The notes under the pieces: model-generated
Database searches by the model: none
Told to the model about the DNA's origin: nothing
Seen by the model: the letters and a program-made list of their open reading frames with translations, nothing else
Shown here: piece by piece, positions 42,517 to 52,312 of the stretch
Layout of the letters: every line of letters starts with the position of its first letter
Position numbering within the stretch: position 1 is the first letter of the stretch
Source of the DNA: UBA4312 sp040266995
GTDB taxonomy: Bacteria; Bacillota_I; Bacilli_A; Erysipelotrichales; Erysipelotrichaceae
Reading direction: 5' to 3'
Length of the DNA stretch: 64,000 nucleotides
Assembly (NCBI GenBank): GCA_040266995.1
Contig: JAWRHV010000021.1
Coordinates: 20,035 to 84,034 of the forward strand
Program-made: the position numbers and the translations under genes

Positions 42517-43264
42517 ATTCATGAAGAATTTTATCTATGAAATACCGGATCTGTATACGCCACCATGGCCAGTCGTGACACACATCATATCCCCAGAAAT
42601 CCACCCATGCATGGATCCCTTTCCTGTTCAAAACGTCTTCCAGCTCATGAAGCTGCGGAATACAAATATCCTCCCAGGCCCCCTGCCCGACGCAGAAGAT
42701 CATCGGACAAGCATTATACTTTTGAATATACGGATGATCCATAGGCATATTCGGCAAGTAGCTCATCGGGTTGTTCAAGTAAGTTTTCTCATTGGAGAAA
42801 CCTGCAAAATACATACGCAGATCGTAAGCGCCTGATAAACATAAGCAGCCGTCAAACACATCTGGATAACGGAAGAAAAGATTTGCCGCATGGCTGGCGC
42901 CTAAACTGGCTCCTATGGCTAAAAAACGTGCATCGGATCCGAGTCCCATCTTCGCTCTGGCTGAAGGAATCAATTCATGAATGATATATTGGATCCATTC
43001 TTCATGACGATCAATGCGAAACGGATATCCCCCATTATCATTTGACCATGTTTCCAGATCAATCCCTTCACAAGAAACGAAACGGCACTCCCCATTGTCT
43101 ATAAAATCGATTACCTGGTCATACATTTTACGGTATTCCCATTCATGAAAATGATTATTTTGTGTAGGTAATACAAAAAAAACCTTCCCTGCATGACCAT
43201 ATATTTTAAACTCCATATCCCGTTTTAAAAACGTTGAATGCTCCTTATAATACTCTACCTTCAT
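42515..43264 (-). CDS. Putative esterase (esterase D/PF00756-like)
   Basis: 249-residue alpha/beta hydrolase. Nucleophile elbow AIGASLGASHAANL near 118-131, preceded by the typical YIIHELIPSARAK. Acid and His are expected in FCVGQGAWED and VCHDWPWWR. The family includes S-formylglutathione hydrolases, enterochelin and acetylxylan esterases; the substrate here cannot be assigned. The start follows GGAGG by seven bases; the ATG seven codons earlier overlaps that site. Confidence 0.82.
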   Translation of the reverse strand: MKVEYYKEHSTFLKRDMEFKIYGHAGKVFFVLPTQNNHFHEWEYRKMYDQVIDFIDNGECRFVSCEGIDLETWSNDNGGYPFRIDRHEEWIQYIIHELIPSARAKMGLGSDARFLAIGASLGASHAANLFFRYPDVFDGCLCLSGAYDLRMYFAGFSNEKTYLNNPMSYLPNMPMDHPYIQKYNACPMIFCVGQGAWEDICIPQLHELEDVLNRKGIHAWVDFWGYDVCHDWPWWRIQIRYFIDKILHE

Positions 43265-43313
43265 ATCAAATCCTCCTTTAAGCACAAGTATATCATCTCC
43301 GAATCAAAAATCG

Positions 43314-43342
43314 TTGAGTTTTTCATTATCATGCACTATAAT
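43314..43342 (+). promoter_or_regulatory. Promoter of typA
   Basis: TTGAGT, 17 bases, TATAAT on the plus strand, 32 bases before the typA ATG. Confidence 0.78.
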
Positions 43343-43374
43343 GACAATGTTTTTTTAGAAAGAGAGACTCGTAA

Positions 43375-45201
43375 ATGGCAAGAGAACAAATATTGAACAT
43401 TGCGGTTATTGCTCACGTTGATGCAGGTAAAAGCACCTTGGTTGATGCCTTTCTTCGTCAAAGCGATGTTTTCCGTGATAATGAAGAAGTGGTCGATTGT
43501 ATCATGGATTCCAATGATCTCGAAAGAGAACGTGGTATTACTATATATTCTAAAAACTGTTCCGTTATACATAACGGTGTAAAGATCAATATCGTCGATA
43601 CACCGGGCCATGCTGATTTTTCCAGCGAAGTCGAACGGATCATACGTACCGTGGATACGGTCATCTTATTGGTCGATGCCAGTGAAGGCCCTATGCCTCA
43701 AACTCGTTTTGTGTTAAGTAAAGCTTTGGAAATCGGTCTACGCCCCATTCTTCTGATCAACAAAATCGATAAAAGAGATCAAAGAGCGGAAGAAGTGGTT
43801 GATGAGGTATATGATCTGTTTCTGGATCTGAACGCCAATGATGAACAGTTGGATTTCCCGATCCTTTATGGTGTAGCCCGTGAAGGTGTAGTACAGTATG
43901 AACTTGAGGATGACAGTGAATCCATCGATCCTCTGTTCGACACGATTTTAAAACATTGTCATGTATACCCAGATTATGATGACCAGCCGGCACAGATGCA
44001 GATCAGTGCACTGGCTTACGATGATTATATCGGAAGACTGGGGATCGGAAGACTATATAAAGGCGTTCTTCGCCAAGGACAAACTTACGTTCGCTGCAAT
44101 CAAAATGGCGAAGAAATCAAAGAAACGATTTCCAATTTGTTTGTATACAAAGGATTATCCCGAACCAATGTAAAAGAAGCCCACAGCGGTGATATCGTTG
44201 TCATCAGCGGAATGCCGGACATCAGCATCGGTGATACGATCTGTCCGATTGATCACATTCAGCCTATGGAATCCATTCCTATTGAGCAACCTACTCTATC
44301 GATGAACTTCCATGTGAATTCATCTCCGTTTGCAGGACAAAGCGGACGCTATGTTACCAGTCGGAATATCAAAGAACGTTTGGAAAAAGAACTGGAAGTC
44401 AATGTAGGATTGAAAGTGGAACCGACGGACAGTGCCGACTGCTTCAGAGTCAGCGGCCGTGGCGAATTACATATTTCGATCTTGATTGAGAATATGCGCC
44501 GCGAAGGCTATGAATTGGCAGTATCCAAACCGGAAGTTATCATTCATCGGGATGAAAACGGCATAAAAGTCGAACCTGTTGAAGAAGTCGTGTGTATTGC
44601 ACCATCACAATACCAAGGAACGATCATCAATAAGCTGAATCTTCGAAAAGGAACCATGATCGACTTAAATGAAGAAAACGATTATGTCCGAATTACATAC
44701 CAGGCCCCGACACGCGGATTGTTAGGATTCCGAACAGAATTCATCAACGATACACATGGCGAAGGTACGCTGGTCCGCAGAATTTCAGGCTATGAGCCAT
44801 ATAAAGGAGAAATTCAGCAGCGTATGCAGGGAGCGATGATTTCCACGGAAACCGGCACGGCCATGACATACGCCTTGTGGAATCTTCAGGAACGAGGAAG
44901 TTTATTCATTTCCCCGCAGACAGAAGTATATGAAGGTATGATTATCGGCGAGAGCAGCAAGAATATTGATTTGGATGTTAATCCGTTAAAGAACAAAAAA
45001 CTTACAGCTATCCGCTCCAGCGGACGTGATGAAGCTATGCTTCTGACACCCCCGAGAGTATTCTCCCTGGAAGAAGCGCTGGAATGGATCAATGATGACG
45101 AACTGGTGGAAGTGACTCCGGATGCGATCCGGATCCGTAAAAAAGGATTAACCGCGCAAGATCGTAGAAATCTTTATCGTTTGAAAATGGCACAGAAGTA
45201 A
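43375..45201 (+). CDS. typA: Translational GTPase TypA/BipA
   Basis: Ribosome-binding GTPase in stress response and 50S assembly at low temperature. 608 residues, normal. G1 AHVDAGKSTLVDA (14-26), G2 RGITIYSKN, G3 DTPGHADF near 76, G4 NKIDKRD near 130. The BipA-specific C-terminal domain is intact (GLTAQDRRNLYRLKM at the end). AGAAAGAGAG precedes the ATG. Single gene with its own promoter and terminator. Confidence 0.98.
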   Translation: MAREQILNIAVIAHVDAGKSTLVDAFLRQSDVFRDNEEVVDCIMDSNDLERERGITIYSKNCSVIHNGVKINIVDTPGHADFSSEVERIIRTVDTVILLVDASEGPMPQTRFVLSKALEIGLRPILLINKIDKRDQRAEEVVDEVYDLFLDLNANDEQLDFPILYGVAREGVVQYELEDDSESIDPLFDTILKHCHVYPDYDDQPAQMQISALAYDDYIGRLGIGRLYKGVLRQGQTYVRCNQNGEEIKETISNLFVYKGLSRTNVKEAHSGDIVVISGMPDISIGDTICPIDHIQPMESIPIEQPTLSMNFHVNSSPFAGQSGRYVTSRNIKERLEKELEVNVGLKVEPTDSADCFRVSGRGELHISILIENMRREGYELAVSKPEVIIHRDENGIKVEPVEEVVCIAPSQYQGTIINKLNLRKGTMIDLNEENDYVRITYQAPTRGLLGFRTEFINDTHGEGTLVRRISGYEPYKGEIQQRMQGAMISTETGTAMTYALWNLQERGSLFISPQTEVYEGMIIGESSKNIDLDVNPLKNKKLTAIRSSGRDEAMLLTPPRVFSLEEALEWINDDELVEVTPDAIRIRKKGLTAQDRRNLYRLKMAQK

Positions 45202-45205
45202 TTCA

Positions 45206-45241
45206 AAAGACTGTAACAGCATGTAGTTACAGTCTTTTTTA
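45206..45241 (+). terminator. Terminator of typA
   Basis: AAAGACTGTAAC / GTTACAGTCTTT, eight-base loop, T run. Confidence 0.88.
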
Positions 45242-45257
45242 TTGATCATTAACCTGT

Positions 45258-45293
45258 TAAAAACACGGCCACCTACAAGCGATGCCGTGTTTT
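45258..45293 (-). terminator. Terminator of marR-type gene
   Basis: AAAACACGGC / GCCGTGTTTT with a 14-base loop; T-rich tail on the minus strand. Confidence 0.65.
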
Positions 45294-45316
45294 CATCATC
45301 ATCCAAATATGTCCAT

Positions 45317-45751
45317 CTAGTTATTTTTTAAATTTTGATTCATCAATCTGGCTACTTTAGCGTAATTGCTCAGCTCTTGATCTGTGAACTGATCGCAGCC
45401 TTCCATAACCTTGTTGATAATCGCTACTTTGCGTGCTTTTACTGCTTCTCTTAATTCCGGTGTTAATTCGATGTAAACAGTTCTTCGGTCTGCTTTGGAA
45501 CGCGTACGAATCAACCAGTTTTTCTTCTCATATCCTGATACTAATTGACTGGCGGCAGCCGGCGTTACTTTTAAGTGATATGCCAGTTCTGTAATTGTCA
45601 CCTTATGATTATCATGATTTCCATCAATATATGTCAGTATATGAAGATCCCTCATCCTAAATCCCTCATATGGACTGTTCATATTCTTGAAGAGCTCAAA
45701 AATAATATCTAGATTTTCGGACAGCAATTCTGCAACTTCGTTATTTATCAT
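45317..45751 (-). CDS. MarR family transcriptional regulator
   Basis: 144-residue winged-helix regulator starting MINNEVAELLSENLDIIF. DNA-binding region VTITELAYHLKVTPAAASQLVSGYE near 50-75, wing RTRSKADRRTVYIELT near 82-97, then the dimerisation helices. AGGTGA sits four bases before the chosen ATG; in-frame ATGs six and 17 codons earlier have no such site. No obvious target operon is adjacent; the neighbouring valS is under T-box control and carries its own promoter. Confidence 0.9.
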   Translation of the reverse strand: MINNEVAELLSENLDIIFELFKNMNSPYEGFRMRDLHILTYIDGNHDNHKVTITELAYHLKVTPAAASQLVSGYEKKNWLIRTRSKADRRTVYIELTPELREAVKARKVAIINKVMEGCDQFTDQELSNYAKVARLMNQNLKNN

Positions 45752-45773
45752 ATCTTCACCTTGCCTCATATCA

Positions 45774-45802
45774 ATTTTATATATCTTAACTATGTAAATC
45801 AA
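45774..45802 (-). promoter_or_regulatory. Promoter of the marR-type gene, with repeats
   Basis: TTGATT, 17 bases, TAAAAT on the minus strand. Direct repeats of ATGTAAAT overlap it (plus strand 45792-45811) and the palindrome TAAATCGATTTA follows at 45821-45832; both could be operators for autoregulation. Confidence 0.5.
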
Positions 45803-45839
45803 TATGTAAATGAAGTAAATTAAATCGATTTATTCGGAA

Positions 45840-48455
45840 TTATTTCATCTTTTTTTCAATTTCTTCCAATTGTTTCATTGTCAAATCCAGATCAGTTTGA
45901 TACTTCTGCAGTTTTTCTTTTTCCTGCTCTACTTTTTTCGCAGGTGCTTTATTGACAAAGCCAGGATTATTCAACATACCGCTCGATCGTTTGACCTCTT
46001 TTTGCAGACGAACAATTTCCTGCTCCAATTTTTCTTTTTCCTTTTCGTAATCGACTAAATCACCCATAGCACAAGTGAATACAGCTTTGGAAATCGTTCG
46101 GGATAACAGTTCATCCGTATTTAAGGATTCCACGTTCTGTGCATGACACATTTTATTGAGAACGGCATTGGCATCCTCCGACAAAGCAATCCATCCATCC
46201 TGGTTATTACGTAAAGAGATGCTCAGATCCTTACTTGGTTTGATCTGGTAGCTTGTCTTTACTTCACGGACCGTTTCAATAGCCGACATAACCAGATCCA
46301 TCTCGTCTTTTTCATCCTGTGTATACGCAAAAGAAATAGCTTCCGGCCATGTTTCCAAATTGATGCTTTCCTTTTCATGTGGCAGTGACAGATAAATATC
46401 CTCCGTCACAAACGGCATGAAAGGAGACAACAACTTCAAAATATTCATTAAGACCGTATACAATACCGCTTTCGTAGAAGCCACGACCTTTGGATCCTCA
46501 CTGAACAATGTAGCCTTGCTTAATTCAATATACCAGGAACAGAAATCATTCCAGATAAAGCTATACAGCTCATTTCCCACCATGGATAATTCATATCGCT
46601 CCATGTTCGTAGTCACATGTTCCAGCACTTCATTAAAACGAGATAGAATCCACTTGTCACTACTGCTTAGCTGTTCGGTATTCAATTCCGGTTTTTGATC
46701 CTGGATCTGCATCTGTACATATCGGGCTGCGTTCCAGATCTTATTAATAAAGTTCCAGGCTGCATCGACTTTCTTATCGTCATATCGCAGATCCAGCCCC
46801 GGTGTGGAGTTGGTCGTTAAGAAAAACCGTAATGCATCCGCCCCTTTTTCCTGGATCACATCCATCGGATCGATTCCGTTTCCAAGCGATTTGGACATTT
46901 TACGACCCTGGCTGTCACGTACCAGTCCATGGATCAATACGTTCTTAAATGGCCGGTTTTTCATACTGAAACGGGTCTGGAACGCCATCCGGGCAACCCA
47001 GAAGAAAATAATGTCATATCCCGTAACCAGACAATCATTCGGGAAGTAACGTTTCAGATCTTCGGTATCTTCCGGCCATCCAAGCGTTGAAAACGCCCAT
47101 AATCCGCTGGAAAACCAAGTATCCAATACATCTTCATCCTGGGTCCAGTTTTCCGGATCCTGCGGATCTTCCATCCCTACATAGATTTCTCCGGTCTCTT
47201 TATTGGTCCATGCCGGTATACGATGTCCCCACCATAACTGACGGGAAATACACCAGTCCTCAATATTTTCGAGCCATTGCGTAAATGTCTTTTCAAAACG
47301 ATCTGGCACAAAGCTGATTTTCTGGTCTTCAATCTTTTGATTAGCCAGCACTTCGTCCGCCAGCGGCTTCATTTTCACAAACCATTGTTTACTTAAATAA
47401 GGTTCGACAATAACCCCGGTTCTCTGCGAATGTCCCACTTGATGCAGGTGTTCTTCAATATGATCGACAACGCCGTCTTTTTCAAAATCCTTAACTAATG
47501 CTTCTCGGCAGGCAAACCGATCCATTCCTTGATATTTGTGTGCCAGCTCGTTCATCGTACCATCCGGATTCATACAAATTGGCATTGGTAGATCGTATTT
47601 CTGTCCCAGAAGGAAGTCATTAGGGTCATGAGCCGGTGTACATTTCATCACAGCTGTTCCAAAACTCATATCAATATAATCATCGGCCATAATCGGCAAA
47701 GGCTCACCGTTTGCCGGATTGATCGCATGACATCCGACAATACCTTTATATCTTTCATCGTCCGGATGGACAAAGATAGCTTGATCGGCAAACATCGTTT
47801 CCGGACGTGTAGTCGCTATGACCAAGTCCATATTCTTTTCAACAACTTTGTATTTGAAGTAGTACATATGACCCATAATTTCTTTATGCTCCACTTCAAT
47901 ATTGGACAAAGCGGTCATCGCGGCAGGATCCCAGTTGATGATGCGTTCTCCTTGATAAATCAGACCTTCATTATATAAATCCACAAAAACCTTACGGACA
48001 GCATGAGACAGTCCTTCGTCCATAGTAAAACGCTCACGGCTGTAATCGAGAGATAATCCCATCTTTGCCCATTGTGAACGAATGGTCGAAGCATATTCTT
48101 CTTTCCATTCCCAAGCTCTCTCCAGGAATTTCTCCCTTCCGATGTCGTACCGGGAGATTCCTTCATTGCGCAATCGCTCATCGACCTTGGCCTGCGTCGC
48201 AATCCCGGCATGATCCATACCAGCCAGCCATAATACATCATATCCGCGTAATCGTTTATAACGACATAAAATATCCTGGATCGTTGTATCCCATGCATGA
48301 CCTAAATGCAGTTTTCCGGTAACATTTGGCGGTGGAATGACGATACAGTAAGGATGTTTCGAAATATCCCCTGCTGTAAAATAACTGTTTTTCAGCCAGT
48401 CTGCATAATGATGCTCTTCCACTTTTAAATGATCATACTTTGGTGCCATTTCCAT
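45840..48455 (-). CDS. valS: Valyl-tRNA synthetase
   Basis: Class I synthetase, 871 residues. PPPNVTGKLHLGHAWD near 42 carries the HIGH motif; the CP1 editing domain spans about 190-340; KMSKSLGNGIDP near 520 is the KMSKS loop; a C-terminal coiled coil with KVEQEKEKLQKYQ ends the protein. GGAGG seven bases before the ATG. Controlled by the upstream T-box. Confidence 0.98.
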   Translation of the reverse strand: MEMAPKYDHLKVEEHHYADWLKNSYFTAGDISKHPYCIVIPPPNVTGKLHLGHAWDTTIQDILCRYKRLRGYDVLWLAGMDHAGIATQAKVDERLRNEGISRYDIGREKFLERAWEWKEEYASTIRSQWAKMGLSLDYSRERFTMDEGLSHAVRKVFVDLYNEGLIYQGERIINWDPAAMTALSNIEVEHKEIMGHMYYFKYKVVEKNMDLVIATTRPETMFADQAIFVHPDDERYKGIVGCHAINPANGEPLPIMADDYIDMSFGTAVMKCTPAHDPNDFLLGQKYDLPMPICMNPDGTMNELAHKYQGMDRFACREALVKDFEKDGVVDHIEEHLHQVGHSQRTGVIVEPYLSKQWFVKMKPLADEVLANQKIEDQKISFVPDRFEKTFTQWLENIEDWCISRQLWWGHRIPAWTNKETGEIYVGMEDPQDPENWTQDEDVLDTWFSSGLWAFSTLGWPEDTEDLKRYFPNDCLVTGYDIIFFWVARMAFQTRFSMKNRPFKNVLIHGLVRDSQGRKMSKSLGNGIDPMDVIQEKGADALRFFLTTNSTPGLDLRYDDKKVDAAWNFINKIWNAARYVQMQIQDQKPELNTEQLSSSDKWILSRFNEVLEHVTTNMERYELSMVGNELYSFIWNDFCSWYIELSKATLFSEDPKVVASTKAVLYTVLMNILKLLSPFMPFVTEDIYLSLPHEKESINLETWPEAISFAYTQDEKDEMDLVMSAIETVREVKTSYQIKPSKDLSISLRNNQDGWIALSEDANAVLNKMCHAQNVESLNTDELLSRTISKAVFTCAMGDLVDYEKEKEKLEQEIVRLQKEVKRSSGMLNNPGFVNKAPAKKVEQEKEKLQKYQTDLDLTMKQLEEIEKKMK

Positions 48456-48473
48456 AGATATTCCTCCTTAATA

Positions 48474-48694
48474 AAAAAAGCACATCCTGAAAGGACGTGC
48501 TTGACGTGGTACCACCTAACTTCGTATATCCAAGGATATACCTTCATCACATAACGCCGTGTTTGCGTGTTTTCTTACTCAATTTGGGAAAACAAGCTCC
48601 CAGACTACCTTCTTCTTTCTTTCATACTTTTTTCCACCAACCAAAAGCTCTCTGCAATGAAATGTAAAGAATACTCCTTCTGTTCTCAGCCTAT
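48474..48694 (-). promoter_or_regulatory. T-box riboswitch of valS
   Basis: Transcribed from the promoter at 48701-48728. Stem I contains the conserved GCAGAGAGC / GGTTGGTGG-type elements near 48632-48665 and valine-like specifier triplets (GTA or GTC) in AAGGTAGTCTGG. The T-box AGGTGGTACCACG lies at 48505-48517; its TGGT matches the 3' end of an uncharged tRNA with discriminator A. It is followed by the terminator GCACGTCC / GGATGTGC with T7 at 48473-48500. Uncharged tRNA-Val should favour the antiterminator. Confidence 0.93.
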
Positions 48695-48700
48695 GGATTT

Positions 48701-48728
48701 AGTTTATCAAATCGGTTAAAAAATTCAA
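48701..48728 (-). promoter_or_regulatory. Promoter of the valS T-box transcript
   Basis: TTGAAT, 16 bases, TAAACT on the minus strand, directly upstream of the T-box leader. Confidence 0.65.
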
Positions 48729-48736
48729 GTGAAATT

Positions 48737-50422
48737 TTATGTTCTTTGTACGATCCAATGCCGGATTGCCTGCATAACCTCATGTAAACAACCTGGATCC
48801 ATTGGATTTCGTAAACCAGCTTCCTCCAGAATGGCTGTAAAAGTTTTTGTTCCCCCGATTTCACATATATGCTTGTAGTCCCGCATCACATCCGGATCGT
48901 TCTTCTCAGAACGGATAAACATCTGAAAAGCACATACTTGCGCTAACGTATAATCAATATAATAGAAAGGATCCATGAACACATGCAGCTGTCTTAACCA
49001 CCAGCCGCCATTTTCCAAGATCGGAATCTCGTCATAATTCTTATACGGAAGATACTTTTTTTCCAGCTCGCGATAAGCGTGCATGCGCTGTTTATGATCC
49101 CACGCAGGATTCTGATAGACAACGTGTTGGAAATGATCGATCAATGCACCATAAGGCAAAAACTTCACAGCGTCCGCCATGTGCTTATAGTAAAATTTAT
49201 CACTGTCTTCATCGAAAAATAACGGCATCCAAGGATACGTCAAAAATTCCATGGACATCGAATGGATTTCGCAAGATTCATACGTAGGCCAGATGCATGT
49301 GTTTGGAATAATATTCTGTGATTTATATACTTGATAAGCGTGTCCGGCTTCATGTGTCAATGTATCCACATCACTGCTGGTTCCATTAAAGTTGGCAAAG
49401 ATAAAAGGAGCCTTGTAATCCGGTATATACGTGCAATAGCCTCCGGATGCCTTATTTGGCTTGGAAACAAGATCCATCAATTGATTATCCATCATGTAAT
49501 CAAAGAATGATCCAATATCCGGATCCAGTGCATGATACATCGTTTTAGCCCGTTCCACCATTTGTTGCGGATTGTATTTCGGAACTGGATTTCCGTCCGT
49601 AAATTCAATCTTTTCATCCCATGCATAGAGATCCTGCACATCCAGACGCTGTTTTTGGAATTCATACAGTTTTTCAGCTACCGGGACAACTTCCTTCAAT
49701 ATTTGCTCCCGGTACAATTCAACGTCCTCCCAGGTATAATCAAACCGGTGCATCCGATAATAACCAAACGCAACATAATCTGTATAGCCCATTTTTTTAG
49801 CCATTTTCGTTCGTACTTTAACAAGGTGATCAAAAATATCCCCCAAAACTGTTTCATTATCAGAAAACCAGTTCCAATACGCTAAAGTGGCTTCTTTACG
49901 AATCGTACGATCGGTATCGTTCATCCATTTGTTCAATTCAGATAACGTGTACATCCCATTTAGAAAAGGCACTTGAGCCGAAGCAATTGTATTTTGATAC
50001 ATCGTCATCCATCGATTTTCTTCTTTTAATTCATCCAGTATTTTTTCATTAAAGCATTTGTCATCCATGGCTTTCCCCATAAAAAACGTTTCCGGGATCT
50101 CCGATCGAATGTCCGGCAGGCATGGATGTTCCAAAAACTTCGTATAAGCGTCATTGAACAAATTCTGGATCTCAGGCATCCATTCATTCAAATAATCATT
50201 TTCTGCTTCGTAGAACGGATCTTTTGTATCAATAGAATGCCGGATCGAACATATGGATTCATTGGATTCTGTTTCCTTTTCCAGCTGATCCAGTTCCTTA
50301 AATATCTTATACAATGACGGCCCGTCTACGCATTGATCCATTCGGTTCAAACAGTTTTCGATCTTGTCCTTAACTTCCTTATAATCTGGACGTTTATATA
50401 TAAACTCATTGAAAAGCATCAT
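48737..50422 (-). CDS. M3 family oligoendopeptidase
   Basis: Cytoplasmic zinc metallopeptidase that trims short peptides. 561 residues. The zinc site HEAGH is at 357-361 within TLTHEAGHAYQVY; the third ligand Glu is in YESCEIHSMSMEF about 25 residues later. No signal peptide. The family covers PepF, Pz-peptidase and related enzymes; this length fits the short PepF/Pz group. AAGGAAG precedes the ATG-ATG start. No clear terminator follows before the valS promoter. Confidence 0.92.
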   Translation of the reverse strand: MMLFNEFIYKRPDYKEVKDKIENCLNRMDQCVDGPSLYKIFKELDQLEKETESNESICSIRHSIDTKDPFYEAENDYLNEWMPEIQNLFNDAYTKFLEHPCLPDIRSEIPETFFMGKAMDDKCFNEKILDELKEENRWMTMYQNTIASAQVPFLNGMYTLSELNKWMNDTDRTIRKEATLAYWNWFSDNETVLGDIFDHLVKVRTKMAKKMGYTDYVAFGYYRMHRFDYTWEDVELYREQILKEVVPVAEKLYEFQKQRLDVQDLYAWDEKIEFTDGNPVPKYNPQQMVERAKTMYHALDPDIGSFFDYMMDNQLMDLVSKPNKASGGYCTYIPDYKAPFIFANFNGTSSDVDTLTHEAGHAYQVYKSQNIIPNTCIWPTYESCEIHSMSMEFLTYPWMPLFFDEDSDKFYYKHMADAVKFLPYGALIDHFQHVVYQNPAWDHKQRMHAYRELEKKYLPYKNYDEIPILENGGWWLRQLHVFMDPFYYIDYTLAQVCAFQMFIRSEKNDPDVMRDYKHICEIGGTKTFTAILEEAGLRNPMDPGCLHEVMQAIRHWIVQRT

Positions 50423-50437
50423 TTTCTTCCTTTCATG

Positions 50438-50462
50438 AAAAAAGCGAGGTTTCCCTCGCTTT
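50438..50462 (-). terminator. Terminator of ptsI
   Basis: AAAGCGAGG / CCTCGCTTT, loop GAAA, T run on the minus strand. Confidence 0.88.
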
Positions 50463-50471
50463 AAGACTCAA

Positions 50472-52175
50472 TTATTCAGCTAAAGCAGCTTTTACAACTT
50501 CAGTTACTTCATCGATTGTGTCTTTTTCAACACATTCAGCAGCCAGTTTCTGCGCATCCGAGAAGTTCATGTTGTTGATGATCTTACGAGCTTTCAGAAT
50601 CTGTGTTGCACTCATGGAGAATTCATCCAGCCCTAATCCTAACAATACCGGAGCAGAAATAGGATCACCGGCCATAGCTCCACACATACCTACCCAGCTA
50701 CCGTTCTTATGCGCACCTTCAATCGTCATCTTGATCAGACGTAAAATGCTTGGGTTCATTGGCTGATACAAGTAAGATACGTGCTCAGACATACGGTCAG
50801 CAGCCATTGAATACTGAATCAGGTCATTCGTACCAATTGAGAAGAAGTCAGCATATTTTGAGAACTGATCAGCTAATACAGCGGCAGCAGGAATTTCAAC
50901 CATCATACCGATTTCGATATCGTCAGCTACAGCTATACCTTCAGCAATTAATTTAGCCTTTTCTTCTTCAAAGATAGCCTTTGCATCTCTGAACTCTTTA
51001 ACGGTTGCGATCATAGGGAACATGATAGCTAATTTACCATAAACAGAGGCGCGGCATAAGGCACGTAACTGTGTACGGAAGATATCTGTTTCTTTCAAGC
51101 AAAGACGAATGGCACGATAACCTAAGAACGGGTTCATTTCCTGTGGGAACTCATAATAAGTCAGGTGCTTGTCACCACCGATATCCAATGTACGTACGAC
51201 AACACGTTTACCTTGCATACCTTCCAATACTTGTTTATAAGCTTCAAACTGCTCATCTTCTGTCGGGAAGTGATCACTGTCCATGTACAGGAATTCTGTA
51301 CGGAACAATCCAACACCTTCTCCACCATTCTTTAATACGCCTTCAACATCCTTGAATCCACCGATATTTCCGGCAATATCCACTTTATGTCCATCAGGAG
51401 TAACACTTTCCTGGTTAACCAATACTTTTAATGCTTCTTTTTCTTCTGCATAAGCTTTCGCTTTTGCTTCGTATTTAGCAACGGTTGCATCATCCGGATT
51501 GATTACAATTTCACCATCCAAGGCATCCAAAGCCAGAATATCACCATTTACACAAGCATCCATAATTCCTGGGCATCCAACAACTGCCGGAATTTCCAGT
51601 GAGTTAGCCATAATAGCCGAGTGAGAAGTTTTTCCACCGATTTCAGTAGCAAAACCTTTAACAAATTCATTCAGCTGGGCTGTATCACTTGGAGTCAGGT
51701 CATGAGCAACGATAATAGTCGGTTCAGCGATTGCTGTCAGATCAGGAATTTCCAGACCCAGTAAATTACATTTTAAACGGAAAGTAACGTCTTTAACATC
51801 AGAAGCTCTTTCACGGAAGTAATCATTGTCCATACTTTCAAACATAGCTACCATCATGTTTGCCACTTCATCCGTTGCATATTCGGCATTTACATTTTCA
51901 GTTTCGATTTTTGTACGGATCTGACCAGCTAATTCAGGGTCATTCGCCATCATTAAATGTGCATCGAAAACAGCCAGTTCTTCAGGACTTAAACGCTTAG
52001 CAGCTCTTTCTTTAACCCCTTCGATATCAGTGGTTGTCTTCGCTAAAGCAGCATCAAACTTTGCGATTTCATCCGCAGCTACACCGCTCTTCTTTTCGAT
52101 TACAACTTTTGGCGTTTCCAGTTTGTAAACCTTAGCAACAGAAACACCAGCACTTGCAGCAATACCTTTTAACAT
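50472..52175 (-). CDS. ptsI: PTS enzyme I (phosphoenolpyruvate-protein phosphotransferase)
   Basis: Transfers phosphate from PEP to HPr, the first step of sugar PTS uptake. 567 residues, normal. MLKGIAASAGVSVAKVYKLE at the N-terminus, phospho-His motif GGKTSHSAIMANSLEIPAV near 185-203, GVGLFRTEFLYM near 290, FFSIGTNDLIQYSMAADR near 445 and MCGAMAGD near 500. AGGAGG precedes the ATG. ptsH is not adjacent; the upstream gene is an ECF S component with its own terminator, so ptsI is transcribed alone. Confidence 0.98.
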   Translation of the reverse strand: MLKGIAASAGVSVAKVYKLETPKVVIEKKSGVAADEIAKFDAALAKTTTDIEGVKERAAKRLSPEELAVFDAHLMMANDPELAGQIRTKIETENVNAEYATDEVANMMVAMFESMDNDYFRERASDVKDVTFRLKCNLLGLEIPDLTAIAEPTIIVAHDLTPSDTAQLNEFVKGFATEIGGKTSHSAIMANSLEIPAVVGCPGIMDACVNGDILALDALDGEIVINPDDATVAKYEAKAKAYAEEKEALKVLVNQESVTPDGHKVDIAGNIGGFKDVEGVLKNGGEGVGLFRTEFLYMDSDHFPTEDEQFEAYKQVLEGMQGKRVVVRTLDIGGDKHLTYYEFPQEMNPFLGYRAIRLCLKETDIFRTQLRALCRASVYGKLAIMFPMIATVKEFRDAKAIFEEEKAKLIAEGIAVADDIEIGMMVEIPAAAVLADQFSKYADFFSIGTNDLIQYSMAADRMSEHVSYLYQPMNPSILRLIKMTIEGAHKNGSWVGMCGAMAGDPISAPVLLGLGLDEFSMSATQILKARKIINNMNFSDAQKLAAECVEKDTIDEVTEVVKAALAE

Positions 52176-52204
52176 TATGTATCCTCCTATAATTCAAGGC
52201 GTCT

Positions 52205-52218
52205 TAAAAACGCTTTCA
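52205..52218 (-). promoter_or_regulatory. cre-like (CcpA) site in the ptsI leader
   Basis: TGAAAGCGTTTTTA on the minus strand matches the consensus TGWAARCGYTWWCA at all but one position. It starts about four bases after the predicted transcription start (about 52222). Confidence 0.65.
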
Positions 52219-52228
52219 TCTAGTAAAA

Positions 52229-52257
52229 ATTTTATCACTAAATGTATTGTATCGCAA
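52229..52257 (-). promoter_or_regulatory. Promoter of ptsI
   Basis: TTGCGA, 17 bases, TAAAAT, with TGA before the -10 (extended form), on the minus strand. Confidence 0.7.
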
Positions 52258-52272
52258 ATATAAAACATAGAT

Positions 52273-52303
52273 TAAAAAAAAAGAAACCTTATTAAAAGGT
52301 TTC
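52273..52303 (-). terminator. Terminator of the ECF S-component gene
   Basis: GAAACCTT / AAGGTTTC, loop TTAAT, T9 run on the minus strand. Confidence 0.88.
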
Positions 52304-52312
52304 AAAAATCAA

